Source of the DNA: Robertmurraya kyonggiensis
GTDB taxonomy: Bacteria; Bacillota; Bacilli; Bacillales; Cytobacillaceae
Assembly: GCF_005116465.1 (NCBI RefSeq)
Contig: NZ_SWBM01000001.1
Span: forward strand, 1,612,001-1,676,000
Length of the DNA stretch: 64,000 nt
Direction: 5' to 3'
Shown in pieces: positions 9,340 to 17,492 of the stretch. The notes beneath the pieces were generated by a model. That model was not told where the DNA came from. It saw only the letters and a program-made list of their open reading frames with translations, and searched no databases. Position 1 is the stretch's first letter, and every line of letters starts with the position of its first letter. A program made the translations under genes and the position numbers.

Positions 9340-11058
9340 TTAACTTTGTTGATATTGAACGCTATGAAGATTAGCAAAAATGCCACCACGGCGAATCAAT
9401 TCGTCATGACCACCTTCTTCAGCAATACCTTCTTCCGTTACAACAACAATGCGATCTGCATTGCGAATAGTTGCTAATCGGTGTGCAATAATCAATGTCG
9501 TTCTATTTTTAGCAAGTTCATTAAGTGCCTTTTGAATAATAAGTTCTGTTTCTGTATCTAAAGCTGATGTTGCTTCATCAAGAATTAGAATTGGAGGGTT
9601 TTTCAAGAACATACGGGCAATCGCTAGTCTTTGTTTTTGACCACCAGAAAGCTTCAAGCCACGTTCCCCGATTTCAGTTTCATAGCCATCAGGTAAAGAC
9701 TGGATAAAATCTTCTAAATGGGCACGACGTGCTGCCTCAACAATTTCCTCGTCCGTTGCATCAAGTTTTCCGTAAGCGATATTCTCTTTAACAGTACCGG
9801 TAAAGAGAAAGACATCTTGTTGTACGATTCCGATATTATGGCGAAGTGATTCCTTCGTCATTTCTCGGATATCAATCCCGTCGATTTTGATGCTCCCTTC
9901 ATTAACATCATAAAAGCGTGGAATAAGGGAACAAATCGTTGTTTTTCCAGCTCCAGAAGGACCAACAAAGGCGATAGTTTTTCCAGCTTCGATAGATAAA
10001 TTTACTCCATCGAGTACCTTTTTATTATGGTCATAAGCGAAGCCAACATTCTCTAGAACGATATCTCCTCTTAATGCTCCCACTTCAATAGCATCTTCTT
10101 GATCTTGAACCTCAGGAACTGAATCAATTAGTTCCGTAAATCGCTTAAAACCAGCCATTCCTTTTGGATATAACTCCATAAGTGCACTAATTTTATCAAT
10201 TGGTTTAAAGAGTACATTCACGTAAAGGACAAAACCAACTAACTCTCCATAGGAAAGAATACCTTTGAAGCTTAACCATGCACCATAGACAAGCACAACC
10301 AAAATAAAAAGACGAGTCATCATGTACATTCCTGATGATGTATAGGACATAATTTTATAAGCTGCGAGCTTCGCAAGACGAAATTTTTGATTGTTCGTTG
10401 TGAATCTAGAAATCTCATATTTTTCATTTGTAAAAGACTGAACAACACGGACACCAGATACTGAATCCTCTACTCGCGCATTGATGTCAGCAATTACACC
10501 ATACATTCTTTTCCATGCTTTGTTCATATGAATATTGCAGTAAGTAATTAACCAAATAAGAAACGGAACGACAAGAAACGTCACAAGTGCTAATTGAACG
10601 TTAACTGTAAGCATGATCCAAAATGCACCGACAAAGGTCATAACAGCGATAAAAGCATCTTCTGGTCCATGATGGGCCAATTCGCCAATATCAAACAAAT
10701 CATTTGTCACACGGCTCATAATATGACCAGTTTTCGTATTATCAAAAAATCGGAATGATTGCTTTTGAACATGTTGGAACAATTGCTGACGCATATCTGT
10801 TTCAATATTGATTCCTAGTTTATGGCCCCAGTAATTCACGATATATTGTAAAAACATACTTAGTAAATACATCGCTAGTAATGCAATACTGACTGAGACA
10901 ATCATCGACCAATTTTCATCAGGCAAGAGGTCGTCAATAAACCATTGGACAGCTAATGGAAAAGCAAGTTCCAACAAAGCTACAACGATCGCACTACTAA
11001 AATCAAGGGTAAATAATTTTTTATGCGGTTTATAATAAGAAAAAAAACGGCGAATCAT
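9340..11058 (-). CDS. ywjA: ABC exporter, fused permease/ATPase (YwjA-like)
   Basis: A 572-residue half-transporter: six membrane segments in about residues 15-310, then a nucleotide-binding domain with Walker A GPSGAGKTT near 368, Q-loop IVQQDVFLF, signature LSGGQKQR near 471, Walker B ILILDEATSALD near 491 and the switch His in IAHRLATIRNADRI. It would act as a homodimer in the membrane, exporting a lipid or drug-like substrate. The N-terminal half closely resembles B. subtilis YwjA from memory (IDDLLP, NIETDMRQ, FDNTKTGHIMSR). The start ATG at 11058 follows GAGAGGACTACTT. It is monocistronic or shares a transcript with the downstream nitrilase pair, 25 bases away. The substrate is not known. 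Confidence 0.9.
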   Translation of the reverse strand: MIRRFFSYYKPHKKLFTLDFSSAIVVALLELAFPLAVQWFIDDLLPDENWSMIVSVSIALLAMYLLSMFLQYIVNYWGHKLGINIETDMRQQLFQHVQKQSFRFFDNTKTGHIMSRVTNDLFDIGELAHHGPEDAFIAVMTFVGAFWIMLTVNVQLALVTFLVVPFLIWLITYCNIHMNKAWKRMYGVIADINARVEDSVSGVRVVQSFTNEKYEISRFTTNNQKFRLAKLAAYKIMSYTSSGMYMMTRLFILVVLVYGAWLSFKGILSYGELVGFVLYVNVLFKPIDKISALMELYPKGMAGFKRFTELIDSVPEVQDQEDAIEVGALRGDIVLENVGFAYDHNKKVLDGVNLSIEAGKTIAFVGPSGAGKTTICSLIPRFYDVNEGSIKIDGIDIREMTKESLRHNIGIVQQDVFLFTGTVKENIAYGKLDATDEEIVEAARRAHLEDFIQSLPDGYETEIGERGLKLSGGQKQRLAIARMFLKNPPILILDEATSALDTETELIIQKALNELAKNRTTLIIAHRLATIRNADRIVVVTEEGIAEEGGHDELIRRGGIFANLHSVQYQQS

Positions 11059-11259
11059 ATAAGTAGTCCTCTCTCATGTCAGTTTTTAGGGTTACGAATT
11101 AAAATCTACTAACCTATATAATATACGATGAAGAAACCAAAAGTAAATGAAGGAGTATCAAGGAATCTTCAATTATTATACATTAACAACATCCAATAGT
11201 TGGAAAAATAACGATTATTTGTAAGAAATTTCTGATATAATGAAGATGAGGTGATTTCA

Positions 11260-11469
11260 ATGATATGGTTACTCATTATTTTTGGTGGAGTCATTGCCTT
11301 GGCTTCGCTTATTGACCGAAAGAACAAAAAAATTCATCACAATTCTCATGATCCAGCACTTCATTCATTTGCTAACCTGAGTGAAAGTCAAAATTTCACA
11401 ATGGAGAGTCATCATCATTTTGATGGTGGTGGCGGTAGCTATGATGGTGGTGGTGGTGGCTGTGATTGA
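11260..11469 (+). CDS. Small membrane protein with Gly-rich C-terminus
   Basis: A 69-residue protein with one N-terminal membrane segment (residues 1-18, IWLLIIFGGVIALASLI), a basic stretch (RKNKK), a polar His-containing middle and a C-terminus made of FDGGGGSYDGGGGGCD. The ATG at 11260 is chosen over the GTG at 11251 because GAGGTGAT forms the ribosome binding site. Similar short proteins with a transmembrane anchor and a glycine-rich, Cys-terminated tail occur in Bacillaceae but have no assigned function that I know. It stands alone between two convergent units, with its own terminator. Confidence 0.7.
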   Translation: MIWLLIIFGGVIALASLIDRKNKKIHHNSHDPALHSFANLSESQNFTMESHHHFDGGGGSYDGGGGGCD

Positions 11470-11481
11470 ACAAGATTAAAT

Positions 11482-11519
11482 AGAGAGTTTGGATCTAAGA
11501 TCCAAGCTCTCTTTATTTG
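11482..11519. terminator. bidirectional terminator between 11.47 and 11.53 kb
   Basis: The arms AGAGAGTTTGGATC and GATCCAAGCTCTCT make a strong stem followed by TTATTT on the plus strand. It separates the small Gly-rich gene from the convergent ECF sigma operon and may serve both. Confidence 0.8.
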
Positions 11520-11524
11520 ATGAA

Positions 11525-11821
11525 TTATTTTAATAATACAAGAAGCGTAACAACTATTATATACACGATGAGAAAAAGTCCAATTCCTTTAATTAAAAGC
11601 CGCCCATAATATTTCTTCCAAATTTCAGGAATGATGCTATCAGCACGATAACTAATGGTTTCCCTAATCCCTTTTACATCAATTGGAGATTTCATCAGTT
11701 CATATAACTCATGACATTCAGAACAATTTTCTAGATGGTCCTTCACTAGTTGATTGGTAACTTCAGAACAATCCCTTTCTACATAGAGGGGCAACAGATC
11801 ACGTATTAAACTACATTTCAT
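11525..11821 (-). CDS. Anti-sigma factor, zinc-finger (ZAS/zf-HC2) type
   Basis: A 98-residue protein with the zinc anti-sigma motif H-x3-C-x2-C (DHLENCSECHELY near residue 30) followed by a single C-terminal membrane segment (about 76-96). Such proteins hold an ECF sigma factor at the membrane until a signal releases it. It overlaps the sigma gene by 11 bases, the usual sigma/anti-sigma arrangement. The GTG at 11830 and ATG at 11827 are part of or too close to the ribosome binding site GAGGGTG, so the ATG at 11821 is chosen, giving MKCSLIRDLLPLY as in homologues. A second protein with the same motif is encoded on the other side of the sigma gene. Confidence 0.85.
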   Translation of the reverse strand: MKCSLIRDLLPLYVERDCSEVTNQLVKDHLENCSECHELYELMKSPIDVKGIRETISYRADSIIPEIWKKYYGRLLIKGIGLFLIVYIIVVTLLVLLK

Positions 11822-12335
11822 TTTCATCACCCTCTTGTTTACTTATGTACTTTCGAAGTTCAATTTTAGCTCGATGTAGATTTGTCTTGACCTTTGAAAG
11901 GGTCCAACCTGTAACTTCCGCAATTTCGTCATACGATAACTCTTGGTATTCTCGTAGGATTAATACGGTCTGAAAATCTTCTTTTAAGGAATAGACGGCT
12001 GACAAAAGCTGCGCTTGTTCTGTTTTTCTTGCAAGTACATCTTCTGGATTTTTGTATATTTTTTGTTCTAGAGAAAAGGTTTCTTCTAGGGAATACCTAC
12101 TAAACTTGGTTTCTCGACGATACCAGTTTATAAAAGTGTGATGGGCAATCGTATACAACCATGTTTTAATACTCGATTTTCCTTTAAAAGAAGCTAGCCC
12201 ATTAAATGCTTTTAAAAATGTATCCTGAGCAAGATCCTGTGCAAGCTCCTTTTGTCTTGTTCGCTGCAGCAGATATCGGAAAATCTCTTCATAATAGAGG
12301 GAATACAAGTCCTCCAAAGTTGTCCAGTTACTCAT
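11811..12335 (-). CDS. ECF-type RNA polymerase sigma factor
   Basis: A 174-residue extracytoplasmic-function sigma factor. Region 2 is seen at about residues 15-85 (AQDLAQDTFLKAFNG then SSIKTWLYTIAHHTFINWYR) and region 4 at 115-168 (LSYDEIAEVTGWTLSKVKTNLHRAKIEL). The ATG immediately follows the stop of the preceding gene (TAAATG), and its stop overlaps the downstream anti-sigma gene, so all are co-translated. The operon promoter at 14565-14590 looks ECF-dependent, suggesting autoregulation. The family is close to the SigW/SigX/YlaC type, but I cannot name an orthologue. Expected role: response to cell-envelope stress. Confidence 0.93.
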   Translation of the reverse strand: MSNWTTLEDLYSLYYEEIFRYLLQRTRQKELAQDLAQDTFLKAFNGLASFKGKSSIKTWLYTIAHHTFINWYRRETKFSRYSLEETFSLEQKIYKNPEDVLARKTEQAQLLSAVYSLKEDFQTVLILREYQELSYDEIAEVTGWTLSKVKTNLHRAKIELRKYISKQEGDENEM

Positions 12336-12599
12336 TTACCACAAATACCAAATGGACATCCAAATTGAAAGTAAAAAGAAAAGACAATAAATCATCGTCG
12401 TCATTATACGAATTCCCCATATTTTCTCACTATCTTCATGAAGGACTGGCTTTTCTTCCCGTTCTATTTTCCCTTTTTGACAATGGGTACAGTTCGCCTC
12501 ATGCTCCATCATCCATTGTTTTGACTCACCCTCTACTTCTTCTTCCATGTACAAGTCATATAAATCTTGAAAAATAGCACATTCTTCATTTTTATTCAT
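12336..12599 (-). CDS. Second zinc-finger anti-sigma-like protein
   Basis: An 87-residue protein with the same H-x3-C-x2-C zinc motif (EHEANCTHCQKG near residue 33) and a C-terminal membrane segment (about 64-86). The frame extends to 12629, but the ATG at 12599 (MNKNEECAIFQ) is the probable start; it overlaps the end of the upstream 642-residue gene by 8 bases. The stop abuts the start of the sigma gene. The domain and order suggest a second anti-sigma factor or a helper of the downstream one, comparable in concept to the two regulators YhdL and YhdK of SigM. That comparison is by arrangement only. Confidence 0.75.
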   Translation of the reverse strand: MNKNEECAIFQDLYDLYMEEEVEGESKQWMMEHEANCTHCQKGKIEREEKPVLHEDSEKIWGIRIMTTMIYCLFFLLSIWMSIWYLW

Positions 12600-14520
12600 A
12601 TAGAGAGACCCACTCTTTCGTTTCAACATCCACCAAGTACAGACGATGTTCTGACGTTTTATATGGTTGAATCACAATTAGCCATGCTAAATGTATCTTA
12701 TCATTTTCGTCAACTACTTCTGTAAGCTTTGCCCTTGATGCGTATGGTGTGTACTCAAGCTCCTGTGCAACAGCTTCATATGCTTCTCTACTAGAAGCGT
12801 TTTTAATATTGTTGTCTTTTTCTCTATAATAATCGAACCCTTTATCATACATAAAAAGTGGTTGTCCTTCTGTGTAGCCAAATTGGTGTACATAAGTAAG
12901 CTTCATTTCATCAGGATCTTTTTCTCTCCATTCCCAAAAATTAGAATGACGTTCTCTTTGCCATTCCTTTGTCTTAACTTTCTTTTGCGCTAGTATTTTG
13001 GCTTCTATCTCTTCAAAATTGCCCTGTCCTTGACTTTCCAGGCTCCCACTGAAATATAGAATTTCACCAGTTCGTCCATCTATAGTAATGAGATGATTAT
13101 TATTAGTAATAATGTATATCTCAATCGTTCGATTACTATAGCCGTATTGAACATCATCAATTACATATTCTGGCCTTTTTTGACCAAGTAATTTGTACCA
13201 TTGATTTAGAACAGATTCTATTATCTTAGTATCAATTCTGACATCCTTAAGGGTCTCGATTGAATAAATATTTAGGTTTTCATGAAATTCTACAAGGGAT
13301 TCCTTTTCCCAACTTATTGTCGTGTTCATAAACCCCTCAGATAACTTTGGCTGCATTTCAATTTTAACTCGTGATTCTTCTTCAGTGACAGAAATATTAA
13401 TCTGATTATCTGGAAGTAAAGTTCTTCCCATCTTTTGTAACAATTGTTTGGAACGAACAATATATTCATCATTTGATAACTCATTACCTACCGGTTTAGT
13501 TCGACGATGGAGATTAAACACTTCCCCAGAGATTCCATGAATATCTACTGCGTAGTTTTCTGATTGAAAAAAATACCGATTGTGAAAATCCTCTGTTTCA
13601 GACTGTTGTAACATGAAACGCCGATCACCTGTAATAATTGTTGCTAACTCTTTTGCTTCTTCTAACTGAACTAAATTAGTTGATTCGTAGTAACGTAATC
13701 TTACTTCTGCGTCCGTTTTTGCAAGGGCCGCATCCGCCACATTATAAAGTGGATTACATAATACTAAAAATATACAGGCTATCGCTAGTGAAAATGGCCG
13801 TTTAAAGCGTTCTAACTGGCCAACTTCTCTCCTTTTGAATAGATGATAAGTCATTAATAAACCAAGGAAAATAATTAGATTGGATATTTCCATAATATCA
13901 ACACCGGTATCCTTGCGAAGGGCAAAAATAAGCAAACAAACAAAGAGGACGACGACATAAAATGGAATAATTGTTAGCCAACGAATTTCCCAATAATTCA
14001 AGAAAAATAAAATCAGACATCCTATGAGTATCAGTAAAATGATAAGAAATACGGTAATCTCAGAACGTTCTACTTCGCCTTTTACCATATAAATAACCAT
14101 ACTAGTAAGGAACTGCAAGGCAGGGAGCGTTAATACAGCAATATCAAGTATGTAGAAAATACCTTGGTTCTTTTTTTGCTTAAGCGTTAAGATATAATAA
14201 AAACCGACAACGATTATGTAACCGAAAAATAAAAATTGCAAAAACTGACGTAGTGACGGCTGTCTATCGTAATAAATATTGGCAATTTCAGTTATATTTG
14301 CCTGATGTAGCATTTCAATCGACAATCCAATTAATAAGGCTAATCGTACTGCAAAACCTACATAAATGGATACTTTTGTATTGTCCCACTTTTTCACAAA
14401 GAAAGATATCATTCCATAAATAGCTAAAGCTGTTAACGTCCAAAGAATAATCCCTTTACTAAAATGACTTAATAAAAAATAGTTTTCAATATGTAAAACA
14501 AACCTGCTTATCAATTCCAT
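12592..14520 (-). CDS. Polytopic membrane protein with PepSY/YcdB-like outer domain
   Basis: The 642-residue protein has about eight N-terminal membrane segments (residues 15-255) and a large extracytoplasmic part (about 265-642). The outer part contains three segments with the PepSY/YcdB-type ending, hydrophobic-D-x(2)-TGE-hydrophobic: HGISGEVFNLHR near 325, TIDGRTGEILYF near 463 and YLVDVETKEW near the end. PepSY-like domains are known to inhibit or chaperone secreted proteases, but that function is inferred only from shape here. It is the first gene of the operon with two zinc anti-sigma-like proteins and the ECF sigma factor, so it is probably a sensor or the main target of the system. 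Start supported by AAGGTGAT. Confidence 0.65.
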   Translation of the reverse strand: MELISRFVLHIENYFLLSHFSKGIILWTLTALAIYGMISFFVKKWDNTKVSIYVGFAVRLALLIGLSIEMLHQANITEIANIYYDRQPSLRQFLQFLFFGYIIVVGFYYILTLKQKKNQGIFYILDIAVLTLPALQFLTSMVIYMVKGEVERSEITVFLIILLILIGCLILFFLNYWEIRWLTIIPFYVVVLFVCLLIFALRKDTGVDIMEISNLIIFLGLLMTYHLFKRREVGQLERFKRPFSLAIACIFLVLCNPLYNVADAALAKTDAEVRLRYYESTNLVQLEEAKELATIITGDRRFMLQQSETEDFHNRYFFQSENYAVDIHGISGEVFNLHRRTKPVGNELSNDEYIVRSKQLLQKMGRTLLPDNQINISVTEEESRVKIEMQPKLSEGFMNTTISWEKESLVEFHENLNIYSIETLKDVRIDTKIIESVLNQWYKLLGQKRPEYVIDDVQYGYSNRTIEIYIITNNNHLITIDGRTGEILYFSGSLESQGQGNFEEIEAKILAQKKVKTKEWQRERHSNFWEWREKDPDEMKLTYVHQFGYTEGQPLFMYDKGFDYYREKDNNIKNASSREAYEAVAQELEYTPYASRAKLTEVVDENDKIHLAWLIVIQPYKTSEHRLYLVDVETKEWVSLYE

Positions 14521-14564
14521 ATTGCATCACCTTCTTATTTTGTGTTCTGAGCTCTTAAAGTGTA

Positions 14565-14590
14565 GACAAATGAGCTAGCAAAAAGTTTCA
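14565..14590 (-). promoter_or_regulatory. ECF-sigma-like promoter of the sigma operon
   Basis: On the minus strand TGAAAC (14585-14590) and TGTC (14565-14568) are separated by 16 bases. The B. subtilis ECF consensus is TGAAAC, 16-17 bases, CGTC/CGTA, so only one base differs. It lies 45 bases ahead of the 642-residue gene and directly abuts the T run of the upstream terminator. This suggests the sigma factor reads its own operon. Confidence 0.6.
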
Positions 14591-14628
14591 AAAAAAAATG
14601 CCCAAACCACGAAGTGATTTGAGCGTTG
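14591..14628 (-). terminator. terminator of the beta-propeller gene
   Basis: On the minus strand the stem GCTCAAATCAC / GTGGTTTGGGC (two mismatched or G-T positions) is followed by ATTTTTTTTT. The T tract runs straight into the TGAAAC of the next promoter. Confidence 0.8.
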
Positions 14629-14634
14629 GTATTA

Positions 14635-16821
14635 TTAGTGTAAAGAAAGTTCCTCTTTCAATTGAAAATCGTTAAGTGAGTGAGACGTGATTTTTGAATT
14701 TGACAAGGCATATAGAGTATCGCCGACATAGACCAGACGTTGAATTTCATTCTCCCATTCTTCATATGGTTCATTGCCTTTCATATGAGAGATTCTTGAC
14801 TTTATCTTAAAACCTTCCTCGCTATCTACACTAAGCACATACGCACCTTGAAATTCAAACTTTTGATCAAATTCACTACCTTCAACCTCTTGATAAACAT
14901 TAATTGGAAAGGCAAAAAGATTTTTCTTTTTATCAAACAATAATGCTTTATGGTCATAATTTAGAGGTGAATACGTCCCCCTCCCACCAATGATTTCCGT
15001 AAACTTCTCCTTCGGGTTCTTCATATCCGATACATCAAACAGGGATAACTTAACCCCTCCTGTTAAAATCAGTGGCTCTTTTGAATCTTTGGTTGTTACA
15101 GATTTCGTATCATAACCAAAGCCAATAAGATGATTCTCATCATACGGATGAAGGTAATTACTGAATCCAGGAATCTTCAATTCTCCTAACACCTTAGGGG
15201 ATTCTGGCTCAGAAGTATCAATGACAAATAACGGATCTGTTTCCTTGAAAGTAACAATGTATACACGATCACCCATAAACCGCGCAGAATAGATTCGTTC
15301 TCCTCGAGCTAAATCCTCAATAGAACTGACTTGCTTGAGATTTTCATCAAAAATTAACAGATTATTAGAGGAAGGACTTTCTCCATTCCAGGATTCCCCT
15401 TCTGTAGTGGCAACGCGGAAATACCCGTTATGTTCATCCATTGAAAATTGATTTAGAATACTACCTTCTAACTCAGTAGAGCTATTAAATTCTACTTTAA
15501 GTCCATCAATTGAAAACTTATAAACCGTGGTATTTACACGATCTTCTACCGGCCCATCAATTAAGGGTCTAATTCCCCAATCTCGTACGGCTAAGTATAA
15601 ATTTTCTGTAGACATATACATTTGATCGCCACTTCCTAGATAAGTTGTAACAGATGCTTCCTTATCAGGTTTTTCTAGGTCAAATGCGGAAATCAATGTA
15701 TAATTTGGTTCCTTTGAGTCAGGGAAGTATTGAATATCGTCATAATCAACGACCAAATTTTCATCACTCACCTTACTATCTGAATAGCGCGGTCTTAAAT
15801 CTATCTCATCATTTTCTCGAAGGATCCAATATTGTGGATATTGATTCGTCACCAAATAGACAAGACTACCAATTTTTCTCGCTGAAACCATATATCCATC
15901 TAACGTGAGCGTTCTTTCTTCCTTTGGATTACTTGGATCTGCAATATTATAGATGATCGCTTTTGTCTTATCTGTAGCTGGCGCAATCATTTTCTTCGCA
16001 GAACCTTCTTCTTTTATGTTCATTTCCTCATAACTATACCCAATGACTAATAGTCTATCCTCATGTAAGAAAAGCTGAGAAGGTGTAAAGTTTTTTGAAA
16101 ATAATAGAGGATCTAACTTCTTCATTTTAGCACCATTCGTTGTTTCGATAATATTAACCTTGTTATCAGTGATCTGATAAATATGACTACCATTTGTTTT
16201 GACAATATCTGTTTCATCGACCCCTTGAACCTGGATATTTGTTTCTGATACATCTTGTGAAACTTGTTTCTCCACAGCACCAGCAGCACTATCTGCCGAT
16301 TCATTTGACGATTCCATCGTCTCTACCCTTATGCCAAATTTAGATTGCCCTTCTTCTTCTGCTTCCATAATGCTAGCAAAATATTGATCAAGCTTATCCT
16401 TTGAACCGATAATTGGTAAGGATTCCTGAACAACAAACTGGATCGTTTGGTCCGAACTCATCCCTCTACCAAAAACGGATTTAACCTCATCTCCGACATG
16501 TAGTGTATAAAATTTTGCCTTTAAGTTATATCCCTTCTCAGGGGGACTTACCTTTAAGGTCTTTTTATCCGCACTAAGAGAGATTTTGGCGTTAATCTTT
16601 TCTCCTTTTTCATTTGTCACATACACCGTGTTCTCATTAACTGTTTTTTCATCTATTTTTTCAGAAAATGACAAATTCCATGTTTTGTTAACAAGGACAA
16701 CGGTCGATTCATCATCTGTATTCCATCCACTTACCAGTTTCAATTGCGTGATAAAAAAGTAACTCGAAACAACTACGACCAGAACGATAAACACTGCAAC
16801 ACTTATCCATTTAATTTTCAT
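14635..16821 (-). CDS. Secreted/membrane-anchored beta-propeller protein
   Basis: The 728-residue protein has one N-terminal membrane segment (residues 5-27), then an Ig-like domain (about 40-130, with the SFSEKIDEKTVNEN segment typical of Big_5 repeats), and then a long region resembling the 'beta propeller' family PF09826 (repeated segments such as VYIVTFKETDPLFVIDTSEPESP, trimmed here to its pattern: strand, then D-x-S-x-P-x-S-P). It would sit outside the membrane. There is no catalytic motif I can identify. The ATG follows AAGGAGGGTT. A cre-like palindrome sits between the ribosome binding site and the probable promoter. It lies just upstream of the ECF sigma operon and could be one of its targets or its sensor, which is inference. 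Confidence 0.75.
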   Translation of the reverse strand: MKIKWISVAVFIVLVVVVSSYFFITQLKLVSGWNTDDESTVVLVNKTWNLSFSEKIDEKTVNENTVYVTNEKGEKINAKISLSADKKTLKVSPPEKGYNLKAKFYTLHVGDEVKSVFGRGMSSDQTIQFVVQESLPIIGSKDKLDQYFASIMEAEEEGQSKFGIRVETMESSNESADSAAGAVEKQVSQDVSETNIQVQGVDETDIVKTNGSHIYQITDNKVNIIETTNGAKMKKLDPLLFSKNFTPSQLFLHEDRLLVIGYSYEEMNIKEEGSAKKMIAPATDKTKAIIYNIADPSNPKEERTLTLDGYMVSARKIGSLVYLVTNQYPQYWILRENDEIDLRPRYSDSKVSDENLVVDYDDIQYFPDSKEPNYTLISAFDLEKPDKEASVTTYLGSGDQMYMSTENLYLAVRDWGIRPLIDGPVEDRVNTTVYKFSIDGLKVEFNSSTELEGSILNQFSMDEHNGYFRVATTEGESWNGESPSSNNLLIFDENLKQVSSIEDLARGERIYSARFMGDRVYIVTFKETDPLFVIDTSEPESPKVLGELKIPGFSNYLHPYDENHLIGFGYDTKSVTTKDSKEPLILTGGVKLSLFDVSDMKNPKEKFTEIIGGRGTYSPLNYDHKALLFDKKKNLFAFPINVYQEVEGSEFDQKFEFQGAYVLSVDSEEGFKIKSRISHMKGNEPYEEWENEIQRLVYVGDTLYALSNSKITSHSLNDFQLKEELSLH

Positions 16822-16838
16822 TCCAACCCTCCTTGATT

Positions 16839-16852
16839 TTAAAGCGCTTTAT
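16839..16852 (-). promoter_or_regulatory. cre-like CcpA site ahead of the beta-propeller gene
   Basis: TTAAAGCGCTTTAT matches 12 of 14 positions of the cre consensus TGWAARCGYTWNCW and has a perfect AAAGCGCTTT core. It lies 18 bases before the ATG, where CcpA would block elongation or initiation. Confidence 0.5.
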
Positions 16853-16986
16853 TTTCTTTGACTTTGTTTTCCTATATAAAGTTACAGTCTCGTTACAAAA
16901 TAATTTTCAACATAGAGTAACTAGAATTTGAGGAGAGTGTCAGTTCTATTTTAAAATGGAGGTAGATTAAATGGAGGAGTGGGAGA

Positions 16987-17448
16987 ATGTCAAAATCAGA
17001 AACGGTACTATCACATTTTTTATCACACAGAGAAGTTACGAAAGAACTCGTTCATAAAATTGAGGAAAATCAATACGACTTCAAACCAACAGAGACATCA
17101 ATGCGCACACAAACATTAGTGAAACATATGATACATGCCTTTTATGCCTTTGCAACCATAGCACAAACTGGAGATCCTTCATTTTTATCGAAGAAACCTG
17201 TGGATCAGGAAACAAACCTGATTGATTTAGTGGAAAAATACACAACCTTAACGATCGAAACCATTCGCTCAATAAATGATGATGACCTATTACGGGAAAT
17301 CGATTTAACGAAACAATTTGGTAGAAAATTAACTTCAAAGCAACTATTACAAATGGCTATCGACCATGAAATTAACCACAAAGGAAACTTATTTGTATAC
17401 TTACGATTAATGGGAAACACTGAACTCCCTTTATTTGTGAAGAGATAA
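16987..17448 (+). CDS. DinB family protein
   Basis: A 153-residue four-helix-bundle protein of the DinB/YfiT-like superfamily, many of which are metal-dependent thiol transferases. The likely metal-binding histidines are in LVKHMIHAFYAF near residue 47 and IDHEINHKGNL near 129-133. Length is typical. Ribosome binding site GGAGGAGTGGG directly ahead of the ATG. It stands alone, convergent with the acyl-CoA dehydrogenase gene and separated from it by a strong shared terminator. The substrate is unknown; family members use bacillithiol in Bacillaceae in some cases, but this is not shown here. Confidence 0.85.
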   Translation: MSKSETVLSHFLSHREVTKELVHKIEENQYDFKPTETSMRTQTLVKHMIHAFYAFATIAQTGDPSFLSKKPVDQETNLIDLVEKYTTLTIETIRSINDDDLLREIDLTKQFGRKLTSKQLLQMAIDHEINHKGNLFVYLRLMGNTELPLFVKR

Positions 17449-17455
17449 TCGAAAA

Positions 17456-17492
17456 AGAACCACCTTCAAACCAGAGAAGGTGGTTCCTTACT
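17456..17492. terminator. bidirectional terminator
   Basis: The perfect 11-base arms GAACCACCTTC and GAAGGTGGTTC with an 8-base loop are flanked by A and T runs. It serves the convergent DinB and acyl-CoA dehydrogenase genes. Confidence 0.85.
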
